Of a DNA stretch of 64,000 nucleotides, positions 15,333 through 26,446 are shown one piece after another. Source of the DNA: Deinococcus sp. KSM4-11 (lineage in GTDB: Bacteria > Deinococcota > Deinococci > Deinococcales > Deinococcaceae); assembly GCF_004801415.1 (NCBI RefSeq), contig NZ_SSNX01000005.1, forward strand, positions 62,001 through 126,000. Direction: 5' to 3'. The translations under genes and the position numbers were made by a program. The notes below the pieces were generated by a model. That model saw nothing but the letters and a program-made list of their open reading frames with translations. It made no database searches and was not told the origin of the DNA. Positions within the stretch are counted from its first letter, which is position 1. The number at the start of each line of letters is the position of its first letter.

Positions 15333-15358
15333 GGGCCGCGCGTGATGCTGCGCGGCCC
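15333..15358 (-). terminator. Intra-operon stem-loop after the solute-binding protein gene
   Basis: GGGCCGCGC and GCGCGGCCC form a 9-bp GC-only stem with an 8-nt loop. No T-run follows, so it is more likely an attenuator or a 3'-end stabiliser than a full terminator. It would help raise binding-protein mRNA over that of the downstream permease genes, a common arrangement in ABC operons. Confidence 0.55.
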
Positions 15359-15379
15359 CCTGACGACGCGCCCCTGCTC

Positions 15380-16540
15380 CTACTTGCCGTACACCATGGG
15401 TTTCTGCGCGAACTTGATCGGGAAGACCGGCACGCGCCCGTCGCCCTGGAACTGGAAGTGCAGCCAGTTGCCGGCCTTGAAGCCCTGGTATTTGGTCTTC
15501 AGGCTGGGCGTGAAGGTCAGCGGCCCGAAGGGCGTGGGCATGTTCGTCTTGGCGAGTTCCGCCGCGACCTTGTCCTTGTCGGTGCTGCCGGCCGCGTTGA
15601 TGGCGGCGGCCAGGGATTTGAGGTTCACGTACGCCAGCGGCGCGAAATACTCCTCGGTGACGGTGCCGTACTTCTTCTTGTACGCCGCCACGAAGGCCCG
15701 GCTTTCCTGGGTGGGGCTGGTGGGCAACCACAGGCTCAGGCCCGCCACGTTGTCCGACAGCGGGTTTTTCTCGAAGCCCACCGGCCATGAGGGCGGCGTG
15801 CCGTACATCAGGCCCAATTTCAGGTTCTGCTGCTTGACCTCGGTGGCCAGCGGCAGGGCGTCGGTGTCGTAGCCGACCCAGTACAGGATGTCGGGGTTCG
15901 CGGCCTTGGCCTTGCTGACCAGCGGCCCGAAATTCCCGCTGCCGGTCTTGAACTTCTCGGTCATGACCACGTTGAAGCCCGCCTTCTTGAAGGCGTCCAC
16001 GGTCGCGTCGATGCCGGCGCTGCCGAAGGGACCGTCCTCGTAGGCGATGGCGATGTTCTTCGCCTTCTTGTAGGTCTTGAGGTACTTGAAGTACCCCAGG
16101 ATCGCCTCGAAGTTGTAGTAGGACCACGGGTGGTAGTGGAAGAAGTACGGGTAGCCCGCGAACGCGTCCTCGACGGGCGTGGCGGCCGCGCCGATCCACG
16201 CCATGAAGGTGTTGTACTGCTTGGCCGGGCCGGACAGCGCCACGGTGACGCCGCTGCTCACGCCGCCCGCCATGAAGTCCACCTTGTCCACCGTCACGAG
16301 CTTCACGAACTCCGGCACGGCCTTGGCAGGCGCGCTCCCATCGTCCGCAATGTCCAGCTCCAGCGGTTTGCCCAGTACTCCGCCGGCCTTGTTGATCTCG
16401 TCCAGCGCCAGGTTGTAGCCGTTCTGCGCGGCCTGGCCGGACACCGAACTCGGGCCGCTGAGGGGAATGAGGATACCGACTTTCACTGCGGCCGCGCTGG
16501 ACACGGCGAGCAGGACGCCCGTCAGAAGGATTCTGTTCAT
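15380..16540 (-). CDS. ABC transporter solute-binding protein, Leu/Ile/Val-binding family
   Basis: A 386-residue exported protein with signal peptide (MNRILLTGVLLAVSSAAAV) and type I periplasmic-binding fold. KVGILIPLSGPSSVSGQAAQ is the family's N-terminal strand, followed by NLALDEINKAGGVLGKPLEL. It delivers the ligand to LivHMGF. First gene of the operon; TACACT lies 11 nt before the ATG, allowing a very short leader. Closest in style to Liv-family proteins, but many bind aromatic acids, amides or other ligands, so amino-acid specificity is not established. Confidence 0.9.
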   Translation of the reverse strand: MNRILLTGVLLAVSSAAAVKVGILIPLSGPSSVSGQAAQNGYNLALDEINKAGGVLGKPLELDIADDGSAPAKAVPEFVKLVTVDKVDFMAGGVSSGVTVALSGPAKQYNTFMAWIGAAATPVEDAFAGYPYFFHYHPWSYYNFEAILGYFKYLKTYKKAKNIAIAYEDGPFGSAGIDATVDAFKKAGFNVVMTEKFKTGSGNFGPLVSKAKAANPDILYWVGYDTDALPLATEVKQQNLKLGLMYGTPPSWPVGFEKNPLSDNVAGLSLWLPTSPTQESRAFVAAYKKKYGTVTEEYFAPLAYVNLKSLAAAINAAGSTDKDKVAAELAKTNMPTPFGPLTFTPSLKTKYQGFKAGNWLHFQFQGDGRVPVFPIKFAQKPMVYGK

Positions 16541-16645
16541 GTTCGCCCCGGAGTGTAGGGCGTCTCCATCACGGCCGCGTTACACCCGCCGACCGGCCCC
16601 GTCCTGTGACCGGCCCGTAACGCTCCCTGCCTACGCTGAACCCCG

Positions 16646-17737
16646 ATGCAAGACAACGCGCAGGGGGGCAGAGCGGTGGAGGCCGGCGCCGGGCCGCCGG
16701 GCACGCTGGTGCTGGACGTGGCCGCGACGCTGGCGGGCCAACCGGTACCGGTGCGGCTGGGCGCGCAGACCTGGGGCGTGCTGAATGCCGCGCACGACAA
16801 CGCTGTGCTGGTGTGCCACTACTACACCGGCACCATGCGCGCGGCCGGCCTGCAGGCCGACGGCACGCCCGGCTGGTGGGACGACGTGATCGGCCCCGGC
16901 AAGGCGGTGGACACGGAGCGCTACTTCGTGGTGTGCGCCAACAGCCTGTCGAACGTGCAGGCGCTCGATCCGGCCGTGGTCACGACCGGCCCCGCCACGC
17001 CGCACCCCGACGGGCAGCCGTGGGGCGAGCGGTTTCCTGCGTGGGAAATGGGCGACCTGCACGCCCTGCAACTCGACCTGATGCGCTCGCTCGGCGTGGC
17101 CCGCTGGCACGCGGTGGTCGGCCCCAGCTTCGGCGGCATGCAGGCCCTTCAGTGGGCGGCCCGGACGCCGGAACTGGCGCCGCGCGTGGCGGCCATCGCG
17201 GCGTCCCCGGCGGCGGGGCCGTCTCTGAAAGACGCCTTCGCGCCGCTGCTGCGCGACGTGGCCAGCAGCGGCGGCCTGGAGGCGGCCCTGCGCCTGATCT
17301 CGCTGTTCGGTTTCGGCGCGGACGGCCTGCAGCGCACCTTCACGGCCACGGACTTCGGCGCGTACCTGCGCTCGCGCTCGGGCGTGGCCAGCCTGCCGCA
17401 TGTCCTCGACATCGGCCGGGCGGTGCTCACGCACGACCTCGCGCAGGTCGGCCCGCCGGACGGGCTGTACCGCCGCTGGCGCGACACCGGACTGACCCTG
17501 CTCACCGCGAACGTCACGGTGGATCAGTTCTTTCCGGCGGCCGAGATGCGTGCCTTCGCGCAGGCCAGTGCGGTGGCGGGCGTGGCCCACACGCACCTGG
17601 AATTCCCCTCTCCGAACGGCCACCTGGGCTGCATCATGGACACCCACGCCTTCGCCCCGGCGCTCCGCGCGCTGCTGGACACGCCGGAACCCCTCACCGC
17701 GCCAGCGGGTGTGGCCGCCGGGGAGGCACATGACTGA
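16646..17737 (+). CDS. MetX-like acyltransferase/hydrolase (homoserine O-acetyltransferase family)
   Basis: A 363-residue alpha/beta-hydrolase-fold protein of the MetX family. It has the tunnel-forming N-terminal strands, CHYYTGTMRA in the oxyanion region, nucleophile elbow GPSFGGMQALQWA, and the C-terminal Asp and His segments around TVDQFFP and NGHLG. MetX transfers acetyl from acetyl-CoA to homoserine, but here HALTG is replaced by HYYTG and the neighbours are catabolic, so another acyl acceptor or plain hydrolysis is possible. TACGCT is 8 nt before the ATG. First gene of a plus-strand operon of four. Confidence 0.78.
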   Translation: MQDNAQGGRAVEAGAGPPGTLVLDVAATLAGQPVPVRLGAQTWGVLNAAHDNAVLVCHYYTGTMRAAGLQADGTPGWWDDVIGPGKAVDTERYFVVCANSLSNVQALDPAVVTTGPATPHPDGQPWGERFPAWEMGDLHALQLDLMRSLGVARWHAVVGPSFGGMQALQWAARTPELAPRVAAIAASPAAGPSLKDAFAPLLRDVASSGGLEAALRLISLFGFGADGLQRTFTATDFGAYLRSRSGVASLPHVLDIGRAVLTHDLAQVGPPDGLYRRWRDTGLTLLTANVTVDQFFPAAEMRAFAQASAVAGVAHTHLEFPSPNGHLGCIMDTHAFAPALRALLDTPEPLTAPAGVAAGEAHD

Positions 17738-18470
17738 ACGGGTGCTAGTGGCCGTGCACGGCAATTTCGCCTCGGCGGTGTGGTGGAGCGAGCTGCTGGC
17801 CGATTCGCCGAGCGGCTGGCGGGTGCTCGTGCCCACGCTGCCGGGTTTCGGCGGCACCCACCACCCTGCCGGGCTGGTGTCCATTCCCGCCTTCGCGGCG
17901 TGGCTGTCTGCGTGGCTGACCGGGCGCGGCGTGGGCCGCCCGGTGCTGCTGGGACATTCGCTGGGCGGCGCGGTCGCACTGGAACTCGCCGCGCAGGCCC
18001 CGGAGACCGTCGCAGGCCTGATCCTAGCGGCGAGCGCCCCGCCGTCCGGGCTGGTCACGCCCGAGGAGAACTACCCGGTGCTCGACCTCCTGCGCACCCA
18101 CCGGCCGGTGCGGGAGGCCAGCCTGAGCGCGCTGTTCCCGTCGGGCCGTCCTGGCAATTTCGCGCAGTACGTTGAGGACGCGGGGCGGATGCATGAGGGT
18201 CACTATTCCGGGAATGCCCGCGCGCTCGCCGCGTGGCGGATCGATCCGGTCGCCCTGCGCGGGGTGCCCACCCTGGTCATGGGCGGCGCGCTCGACACGC
18301 TGGTCACGCCCGACATGGTGCGCGCCACGGCCGACGTCCTGGGTAGCCGGCCCTTCATCCTGGATGGCGTCGGGCACGGCTTTCCGCAGGAGAACCCGGC
18401 CGGGTTCCGCGAGCACGTCACGGTGTTCCTGAACGCCTTGCCTGTGACGGGACGCCTGGAAACTGCATGA
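17730..18470 (+). CDS. Alpha/beta hydrolase
   Basis: A 246-residue hydrolase: [13 protein letters not shown], nucleophile elbow [13 protein letters not shown], Asp in [10 protein letters not shown], and His in [14 protein letters not shown] 17730 overlaps the end of the MetX-like gene by 8 nt and has the strong site GGGGAGG 3 nt upstream, which also decides this start against longer readings. Related in style to carboxylesterases and C-C hydrolases. The overlap implies coupled expression with its MetX-like neighbour. Confidence 0.85.
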   Translation: MTERVLVAVHGNFASAVWWSELLADSPSGWRVLVPTLPGFGGTHHPAGLVSIPAFAAWLSAWLTGRGVGRPVLLGHSLGGAVALELAAQAPETVAGLILAASAPPSGLVTPEENYPVLDLLRTHRPVREASLSALFPSGRPGNFAQYVEDAGRMHEGHYSGNARALAAWRIDPVALRGVPTLVMGGALDTLVTPDMVRATADVLGSRPFILDGVGHGFPQENPAGFREHVTVFLNALPVTGRLETA

Positions 18471-18492
18471 TGAGCGGGCGAATGGAGGACGA

Positions 18493-19188
18493 ATGAACAA
18501 GGTGTACCCGAGCGCCGCCGAGGCGCTCCATGACCTCGTGCGGGACGGCCAGACCATCGCGGTCGGTGGCTTCGGCCTGTGCGGGATCCCCGAGGCGCTG
18601 ATCGGTGCGCTGCGCGACAGCGGCGTGCGGAACCTGACCGCCGTGAGCAACAACGCGGGCGTGGACGGCTTCGGCCTGGGCCTGCTGCTGGAGACGCGGC
18701 AGATCCGGAAGATGGTCAGCAGTTACGTCGGGGAGAACAAGGAGTTCGAGCGGCAGTACCTCGCCGGCGAACTCGAACTGGAGTTCACGCCGCAGGGCAC
18801 CCTGGCCGAGCGCCTGCGTGCCGGCGGGGCGGGCATTCCCGGCTTCTACACCAAGACCGGTGTGGGCACCCTGGTCGCCGAGGGCAAGGAGCACAAGGAC
18901 TTCGGCGGCCAGACGTACATCCTCGAACACGGCATCGTGGCCGACTTGGGCCTGGTCAAGGCGTGGAAGGCCGACCGGGCGGGAAACCTGATCTACCGCC
19001 GGACGGCGCGGAACTTCAACCCGATGGTGGCCACCAGTGGCCGCGTCACGGTCGCGGAGGTCGAGGAGATCGTCGAGACCGGCACCTTCGACCCGGACGA
19101 TGTGGACACGCCGGGCATCTTCGTGCAGCGCGTGGTGCTGAACGCCACGCCGGAAAAACGCATCGAGCAGAGGACGGTGAGGCCCTGA
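18493..19188 (+). CDS. scoA: 3-oxoacid CoA-transferase subunit A
   Basis: A 231-residue alpha subunit of a succinyl-CoA:3-ketoacid CoA-transferase. The N-terminus has [12 protein letters not shown], with [15 protein letters not shown] and [20 protein letters not shown] following, all typical of ScoA. With subunit B it moves CoA from succinyl-CoA to acetoacetate or a similar 3-oxoacid. GGAGGACG ends 1 nt before the ATG at 18493, close to the ideal ribosome-binding region. The related PcaI (3-oxoadipate) cannot be fully excluded, but the sequence reads as the ketone-body type. Confidence 0.92.
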   Translation: MNKVYPSAAEALHDLVRDGQTIAVGGFGLCGIPEALIGALRDSGVRNLTAVSNNAGVDGFGLGLLLETRQIRKMVSSYVGENKEFERQYLAGELELEFTPQGTLAERLRAGGAGIPGFYTKTGVGTLVAEGKEHKDFGGQTYILEHGIVADLGLVKAWKADRAGNLIYRRTARNFNPMVATSGRVTVAEVEEIVETGTFDPDDVDTPGIFVQRVVLNATPEKRIEQRTVRP

Positions 19189-19817
19189 TGCCCTGGACGC
19201 GAGACGAGATGGCCGCCCGCGCCGCGCGGGAACTCCGCGACGGCTACTACGTGAACCTCGGCATCGGACTGCCTACCCTGGTCGCCAACCACATCCCACC
19301 CGGCATGGAGGTCTGGCTCCAGTCCGAGAACGGCCTGCTGGGCATCGGTCCCTTTCCCACCGAGGACGAGGTGGACGCCGACCTGATCAACGCCGGGAAG
19401 CAGACGGTCACCGCCCTGCCCGGCGCGAGCATCTTCTCCAGCGCCGACTCCTTCGGCATGATCCGCGGCGGGCACGTGAACCTCGCCATTCTGGGCGCCA
19501 TGCAGGTCAGCGAACGCGGCGACCTGGCGAACTGGATGATTCCCGGCAAGATGGTCAAGGGCATGGGCGGCGCGATGGATCTCGTGGCGGGCGTGCAGCG
19601 CGTGGTCGTGCTGATGGAACACGTGGCCAAGGGGGACGTGCACAAGATCCTGCGCGAGTGCACCCTGCCGCTGACCGGCCAGGCCGTCGTCGACCGGATC
19701 ATCACGGATCTGGGCGTGCTGGACGTGACGCCGCAGGGCCTGACGGTGGTCGAACTGGCCCCCGGCATCACGCTCGACGACCTGCGGTCGAAGACCGGCG
19801 CGGCCATCCACGGCTGA
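19188..19817 (+). CDS. scoB: 3-oxoacid CoA-transferase subunit B
   Basis: A 209-residue beta subunit. It contains the catalytic Glu in [12 protein letters not shown], the VNLGIGLPT segment and GGAMDLVAG, all ScoB hallmarks. ATG 19188 shares its A with the scoA stop (TGATG), giving 1:1 coupled synthesis of the heteromer. Acetoacetyl-CoA formed here would feed thiolysis to acetyl-CoA. The 3-hydroxybutyrate dehydrogenase at 1907-2680 could supply the acetoacetate. Confidence 0.93.
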   Translation: MPWTRDEMAARAARELRDGYYVNLGIGLPTLVANHIPPGMEVWLQSENGLLGIGPFPTEDEVDADLINAGKQTVTALPGASIFSSADSFGMIRGGHVNLAILGAMQVSERGDLANWMIPGKMVKGMGGAMDLVAGVQRVVVLMEHVAKGDVHKILRECTLPLTGQAVVDRIITDLGVLDVTPQGLTVVELAPGITLDDLRSKTGAAIHG

Positions 19818-19862
19818 CCCACCTGTGGCGGGACAGTCTGTCGCCGGCCCCACCACATTCGG

Positions 19863-20486
19863 TCAGTCCAGCACGCTGATGCCGGCCTGATGCACCCGGT
19901 CGCGCACGTCGTGCAGACCCTCACCGCTCACGCGGATCACGAAGCGCAGCCGCCCCGGCCCGCCCGGATACGTGGCGACCGAGATGATGTTGCTCGGCAG
20001 GATGGCGTTGGTGGCCGCCGCGAGGCTGCCCGGCACGTCGTTCATCTCCAGCGTCAGGCGCTGCCCGCCGCCCTGCATACCCAGGATGCTGGTGAAGGCC
20101 TGGAGGATGTCGCGGGTGGTGATCATGCCAGTCAGCTGCCCGGCGTCATTCAGCACCGGCAGGCCGCCCACGCGGTGCTCCTGCATGCGCAGCGCGGCGT
20201 CCTCCAGATACTCGTTCTCGGCGGCAGTCACGACCGGTCGGGCCATCACCTCCGAGACCGTCAGCTTGCTCAGCAGGTAGTTCAGCTCCCACACGCTCAG
20301 GGTGGTGGCCTTGCTCGGCATGGCGTCCTTGAGGTCTTTTCTGGTCGTGATGCCGATCAAGCGGCCGCCGTCCATGACCGGCAGGCGGCGGAAGTGATGG
20401 TCCTTGATGATGTGCAGGGCCTCCATGACGGGGGTGTCCGGGGTGATGGTCACGGGCCCTTGGGTCATCCAGTCTTTAACCAGCAT
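19863..20486 (-). CDS. Twin CBS-domain protein with ACT-like C-terminus (AcuB-like)
   Basis: A 207-residue protein. Two CBS motifs are clear: [20 protein letters not shown] with [10 protein letters not shown], and [12 protein letters not shown] with [10 protein letters not shown]. The last 70 residues ([20 protein letters not shown]) read as an ACT-like ligand-binding domain, as in AcuB. CBS pairs bind adenosyl ligands and sense energy state. TAGACT 6 nt before the ATG marks a leaderless start. Convergent with scoB, 45 nt apart. A role in acetate or acetoin metabolism is only suggested by the resemblance. Confidence 0.82.
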   Translation of the reverse strand: MLVKDWMTQGPVTITPDTPVMEALHIIKDHHFRRLPVMDGGRLIGITTRKDLKDAMPSKATTLSVWELNYLLSKLTVSEVMARPVVTAAENEYLEDAALRMQEHRVGGLPVLNDAGQLTGMITTRDILQAFTSILGMQGGGQRLTLEMNDVPGSLAAATNAILPSNIISVATYPGGPGRLRFVIRVSGEGLHDVRDRVHQAGISVLD

Positions 20487-20492
20487 GCGGAA

Positions 20493-20498
20493 AGTCTA
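20493..20498 (-). promoter_or_regulatory. -10 box TAGACT for the CBS gene
   Basis: TAGACT on the minus strand is 6 nt upstream of the ATG at 20486, with no ribosome binding site. Confidence 0.55.
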
Positions 20499-20574
20499 GT
20501 CCACGCAGCCGCCTGATCCGCAGGTGACGGGCCGCTTCATTCGGCTCAGAGAAGCGCATGCTAGCGTTCGTCTC

Positions 20575-21066
20575 ATGAAGATTTCCGCCAAAGCACTTGC
20601 CCCCCTTGCCCTCATGGCCGCGTTCGGCCTGGGTACCCTCGCCCCGCACGCCCAGACCGCACCGCAGAAAGTCGGCTTCGTCGACGTGTCCAAGCTGCTC
20701 GCCGCGCACCCCAACGACAAGGACATCAAGGCCGTGCAGGCCAAGGCCGACGCCGAACTCGGCGACCTCGACAAGCAGGTCAAGGCCATCGATGCCAAGG
20801 GCGCCAGCGCCACCGCCGCCGAGAAGCAGCAGCGCGAGACCCTGGTGGCCACCATCAAGGCCAAGGCCGACGCCTACGACAAGCAGATCAATCCCAAGAT
20901 CACGGCCGTCGAGGCTGCCGTGGACACGGCCGTCAGCTCGGTCGCCAAGGCCAACGGCTACTCCATCGTGATGGACAAGGGCGTGGCCGCCAAGAGCGGA
21001 CTGGTCGTCTACGCCGATCCCGCCACCGAACTGACCGACGCGGCCGTGAAGGCCCTGAAGCCCTGA
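20575..21066 (+). CDS. OmpH/Skp-like periplasmic chaperone, copy 1
   Basis: A 163-residue exported protein. The signal peptide [20 protein letters not shown] leads into the OmpH start [17 protein letters not shown] long charged Ala/Lys coiled coil of about 70 residues follows, then the closing strand [20 protein letters not shown]. Skp holds unfolded outer-membrane proteins in the periplasm. I chose ATG 20575 because it begins the signal peptide; a longer reading adds 17 non-hydrophobic residues. TAGCGT lies 7 nt upstream, so the start may be leaderless. Tandem with a diverged copy 46 nt downstream. Confidence 0.87.
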   Translation: MKISAKALAPLALMAAFGLGTLAPHAQTAPQKVGFVDVSKLLAAHPNDKDIKAVQAKADAELGDLDKQVKAIDAKGASATAAEKQQRETLVATIKAKADAYDKQINPKITAVEAAVDTAVSSVAKANGYSIVMDKGVAAKSGLVVYADPATELTDAAVKALKP

Positions 21067-21112
21067 TTCTCCCCACCCTCCGGACTGTCCGCGTAGTGAA
21101 AGGGGACTCCCT

Positions 21113-21583
21113 GTGAACCGAATTCTGATGCTGCTGCCGCTGGCCCTGCTGGCCACCGTGCCCCACGCCCAGCAGAGCAAAGCGCGTGTGGCCTTCGTGA
21201 ACGTGGACACGCTGATTAAGGCCATGCCGAACAGCGCCGCGTACCTGAAAGTGATGACCCAGGCCGACACCGACCTGAAAGCCAAGCGCACCGCCCTGCA
21301 GACGCTGGTGGCCAAGGCGAGCACCACCGGCGCGGCCGCTGACCGGCAGGCCGTGACCAAGGCCCAGCAGGCGTACAACACCCTGCAGACCGACTACACC
21401 AAGAAGATCCAGGCGGCCTTCGCGCCCCTGAGCAGCAAGCTGAACGCCGCCGTGGCCAAGGCCGCGCAGGCGAACGGCTTCAGCGTCGTGATGGACGAGA
21501 AGGTCGCCGCGCAGACGCACCTCGTGCTGTACGCCGACAAGGGCATCAGCCTGACCGCCGCCGCGCAGAAACTGCTCAAGTAG
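21113..21583 (+). CDS. OmpH/Skp-like periplasmic chaperone, copy 2
   Basis: A 156-residue paralogue of the preceding gene: signal peptide MNRILMLLPLALLATVPHAQ, ARVAFVNVDTLIKAMP, a helical hairpin, and FSVVMDEKVAAQTHLVLYAD. Unlike copy 1 it has a clear ribosome binding site (AGGGGA) before GTG 21113, so it is translated from the shared message rather than a leaderless one. Skp works as a trimer; a mixed trimer of the two copies is possible but unproven. Confidence 0.87.
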   Translation: MNRILMLLPLALLATVPHAQQSKARVAFVNVDTLIKAMPNSAAYLKVMTQADTDLKAKRTALQTLVAKASTTGAAADRQAVTKAQQAYNTLQTDYTKKIQAAFAPLSSKLNAAVAKAAQANGFSVVMDEKVAAQTHLVLYADKGISLTAAAQKLLK

Positions 21584-21597
21584 ATCCAGTGAGAACG

Positions 21598-21633
21598 GGC
21601 CGCCCACAGCGTTCGCTGCCGGGCGGCCTTCTT
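21598..21633. terminator. Bidirectional terminator
   Basis: GGCCGCCC and GGGCGGCC form an 8-bp stem with an inner CAGCG/CGCTG hairpin, followed by TTCTT on the plus strand. It lies between the convergent ompH-type and flavin-protein genes. Confidence 0.7.
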
Positions 21634-21643
21634 GGTGCAGGGT

Positions 21644-22138
21644 TCAGAGCTTGACGGTATCGTTCGTGCCCATGTGCGCCTGCTGGCCGGTGATCGCGCC
21701 CCGGGCGAGCTGGAACAGGGTGCGAACCTTGCCGTCGCTCTCCCAGAACTCGGCACCGCCCGCGTGGATCTTGATCAGCTGGATGTTCGGATCTTCCTTG
21801 CCGCCCTCGAAGTACGCCTTGTAGAAATCACTCCACAGCTCGTCGAGTTTCGCGCGGTCTTCGACCAGTTCGGCCGTGCCGGTCAGGCTGACGTACTCGC
21901 CGTCGCCGGGCTTGGCGTAGGCCAGATTCACCTGGGGCCGCGCGCGCATGTCGGCCACACTCTCGGTGTCCTTCCCACCGATGAACCACACGTCGCCGTC
22001 GAACTCGGTCTGCTGGGTGGTCATCGGGCGGGAGTGCAGATGCCCTTCGGAGGTCGTCGTGGTCAGCATCGCGAACTTCACGTCCTTGATGATTCCGGCG
22101 ATCTTCTTCACCGCGTCCTGGTGGGTCAGTTCACTCAT
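21644..22138 (-). CDS. Pyridoxamine 5'-phosphate oxidase-like general stress protein
   Basis: A 164-residue split-barrel flavin-binding family protein. It shows FAMLTTTTSEGHLHSRPMT near residue 30, DGDVWFIGG, and YVSLTGTAELVEDRAK, matching the general-stress group of PNPOx-like proteins. These bind FMN or F420 and are often induced by stress; the reaction is unknown. ATG 22138 is chosen for the site CGGAGC just before it; a longer reading adds 16 residues without support. Confidence 0.83.
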   Translation of the reverse strand: MSELTHQDAVKKIAGIIKDVKFAMLTTTTSEGHLHSRPMTTQQTEFDGDVWFIGGKDTESVADMRARPQVNLAYAKPGDGEYVSLTGTAELVEDRAKLDELWSDFYKAYFEGGKEDPNIQLIKIHAGGAEFWESDGKVRTLFQLARGAITGQQAHMGTNDTVKL

Positions 22139-22241
22139 GCTCCGACCTTGCCACGCTCCACGCGGGCGGTGTGCAAGGAGCCGCACCGTCTGAACTTCCC
22201 GTCAAGATTCCGTGAGGGACACCTCCAGACGAGGGAGGGCT

Positions 22242-23513
22242 TCAGGCCGGCTGGGCCAGCGGGGTCTGCACGCGATCCGGCACGTTCCGCACCAGAATCA
22301 CGCCCAGCGCGAAGAACACCGCCGCCACGGCGAACACCAGCGTGTACCCCAAGTTGGGACTTTGCGCGTTTCCCCAGTCGAGCAGTGCGCCCTGCGGCCC
22401 CCCGATGAACTGCGGCGCGACGAAGGCCACATGCCAGATGCCCATGTCGCGCGCGTAACTGGCGCTGCTGGGCATGGCGTCGCTCCCCAGAGCCCAGTCC
22501 ACGGACGTGAAGGCCCCGTACCCCAGTCCGAACACCACGGCCAGTCCCACCGCCACGAGGAAACTGGGCGCGACCAGGAACAGCAGCGCCGTGACGGCCA
22601 TGGTGGTGCCCGCCACGTAGATCACCGGTTTGCGGCCCACCCGGTCGCTGATCCGCCCGCCGATCAGAGCCGAGACGATGCTCGCCACGATGATGGCTGC
22701 GAGCATGTACAGGTTCGACTGCACCGGGTTGCCCTGTTTGAGGACGTCGCGGTTGTAGAACTGCAAAAAGGGCTGCACCGAATACTGCCCGAGCGCGAAC
22801 AGCGCCCGCGTGACGAACACCCACAGGAAGGGCTTGTAGGCGAACAGCGTCGTCCAGGAGGGCCGGGAGACGTTGCCGGAGGTGGTGACGGGCGCGGCCC
22901 GGTCAGCCGAGCCCACGCCCCGCATGGTGACCAGGGCCGGGATCAGGAGCATCACGCCGACCAGCGCGAACAGCGCCGCGTCCGGCAGCTTCAGCAGGCT
23001 CACGACCAGCGCACCGACCGCCCCCAGGAGTTGCCCGGCGGCCTGGAGCATGCCCATGGCGCCCGAATACCGGCCCCGCTGGGAGACCGGCACGAGCTGC
23101 GGAATCAGCGCGGAGTACGGCGCGGTGGCGTAATTGTTCCCGAACTGCACCAGCAGGAAGCCCAGGACGTACACCCAGAAGCCGCCCATGCCCGACAGGC
23201 CCGCCACGGCCAGGGCCATCACGACCAGCCCCACAAGGTTCACGCCCACGCCCAGGCGCAGGTACGGCAGGCGCCGGCCCAGGCGGTCGCTCTGCGCGCC
23301 CACCAGCGGTGGAATGACCAGCGCCATGGCCGCGCCGATCAGGGTGAGCAGGCCGACGTAGGTGCCCTTGTGCGCCTCGCCCACGAAGTGCAGGACGTTC
23401 GCGGGCACCAGCGACAGCAGGATCACCAGCCAGTGGAAGGCCGTGCCGAACCAGAACGCCGAGAGCGCCCACGGACTCACGGCCGCCCGTTCCAGAGGAG
23501 CAGAAGTCGTCAT
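22242..23513 (-). CDS. MFS transporter (SLC45/GPH-like sugar or cation symporter type)
   Basis: A 423-residue twelve-helix major facilitator. The conserved loop 2-3 motif reads [19 protein letters not shown] and its second copy [35 protein letters not shown] and [15 protein letters not shown] match carriers of the SLC45/glycoside-pentoside-hexuronide type. TATACT lies 8 nt before the ATG. Substrate not deducible from the sequence. Confidence 0.85.
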   Translation of the reverse strand: MTTSAPLERAAVSPWALSAFWFGTAFHWLVILLSLVPANVLHFVGEAHKGTYVGLLTLIGAAMALVIPPLVGAQSDRLGRRLPYLRLGVGVNLVGLVVMALAVAGLSGMGGFWVYVLGFLLVQFGNNYATAPYSALIPQLVPVSQRGRYSGAMGMLQAAGQLLGAVGALVVSLLKLPDAALFALVGVMLLIPALVTMRGVGSADRAAPVTTSGNVSRPSWTTLFAYKPFLWVFVTRALFALGQYSVQPFLQFYNRDVLKQGNPVQSNLYMLAAIIVASIVSALIGGRISDRVGRKPVIYVAGTTMAVTALLFLVAPSFLVAVGLAVVFGLGYGAFTSVDWALGSDAMPSSASYARDMGIWHVAFVAPQFIGGPQGALLDWGNAQSPNLGYTLVFAVAAVFFALGVILVRNVPDRVQTPLAQPA

Positions 23514-23550
23514 GTGGAGCGAGTATAGGGGGCGGGTGTCATGCCGCCCG

Positions 23551-23856
23551 TCAGCGGGCCGTCAGCCGCGCCAGGTACGCCGCGCCACGCGGCGTGAGGC
23601 GCAGCAGCGACAGGGCCGGGGCCGGCGAATCTGCGTTGCGGCACAGGCTTTTCAGCGCGCACGGCCCGCACGCGCAGGCCCCCTGCTCCGGCACGGCCTC
23701 CTGCACGTACCCGCCCGCATGCAGGGTCACGAGCATGCCGCTCAGCGCGTCCTCGCTGCTGCCCAGGTCACGCGCCAGTTCGGCCGGCGTGCGCGGCGCG
23801 GTCGACACGGCACTGAGGATGCGGGCCAGGGGAGAGGGCACGGCGGAACCCGTCAC
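23551..23856 (-). CDS. feoC: FeoC-like small winged-helix protein with four cysteines
   Basis: A 101-residue protein whose GTG start lies 13 nt after the feoB stop. The first half is a small winged-helix fold ([19 protein letters not shown] onward). The middle carries the cysteine cluster [12 protein letters not shown] (Cys-x-Cys-x2-Cys-x5-Cys), which fits the Fe-S or iron-binding loop of FeoC proteins. FeoC is thought to regulate or stabilise FeoB. The gene order feoA-feoB-feoC supports the call. Confidence 0.75.
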   Translation of the reverse strand: MTGSAVPSPLARILSAVSTAPRTPAELARDLGSSEDALSGMLVTLHAGGYVQEAVPEQGACACGPCALKSLCRNADSPAPALSLLRLTPRGAAYLARLTAR

Positions 23857-23869
23857 AGGGGCCCCACCA

Positions 23870-26097
<2,228 letters not shown>

Positions 26098-26101
<4 letters not shown>

Positions 26102-26328
26102 CCGCGTACCCGGATGCCGCGCAGATCCGCCGCCCGCAGGGCCAGGTCCGTGCCGTTCACGCGCAGTTCCAGCGGATCGCCCATGGGAGCGCGGCGCACG
26201 ATGGTCACGGGCGCACCCCGCACGAAGCCCAGTTCCAGCAGCCGCCGCCGCAACGGGTGCTTCGGGTCGAGGGCCACGACGTGCGCGGTCTCGCCGGGCC
26301 GCAGTTGATCCAGTGTGCGTTCATCCAT
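26098..26328 (-). CDS. feoA: FeoA, SH3-like partner of FeoB
   Basis: A 76-residue Feo[52 protein letters not shown] gives the SH3-like barrel with the LGFVRG turn. FeoA is needed for FeoB activity. GGGAGA precedes the ATG. First gene of the operon, with a good promoter and a palindrome upstream. Confidence 0.94.
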
Positions 26329-26342
26329 GCCGATCTCCCTAT

Positions 26343-26363
26343 ACCCGATAAGAATAGTCGGGT
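26343..26363. promoter_or_regulatory. Palindromic operator candidate over the feo -10 box
   Basis: Arms ACCCGA (26343-26348) and TCGGGT (26358-26363) are perfect inverted repeats, 9 nt apart. The spacer contains the feo -10 box, so a bound protein would block transcription. This is where a Fur- or DtxR/MntR-type metal repressor would be expected, though the sequence does not match a textbook Fur box. Confidence 0.6.
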
Positions 26364-26378
26364 TAGAGAATTTGGCAA
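26351..26378 (-). promoter_or_regulatory. Promoter TTGCCA-16 bp-TATTCT of feoABC
   Basis: On the minus strand TTGCCA (26373-26378) and TATTCT (26351-26356) are spaced 16 bp, about 23 nt upstream of the feoA ATG. A leader with AGGGAG follows. Confidence 0.65.
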
Positions 26379-26446
26379 GGGACAGACCCAGATGAGTCAG
26401 CGACAGTGTCTCACTGAGCTTCGAGCCAGCGTGCCATTCCCAGTAC

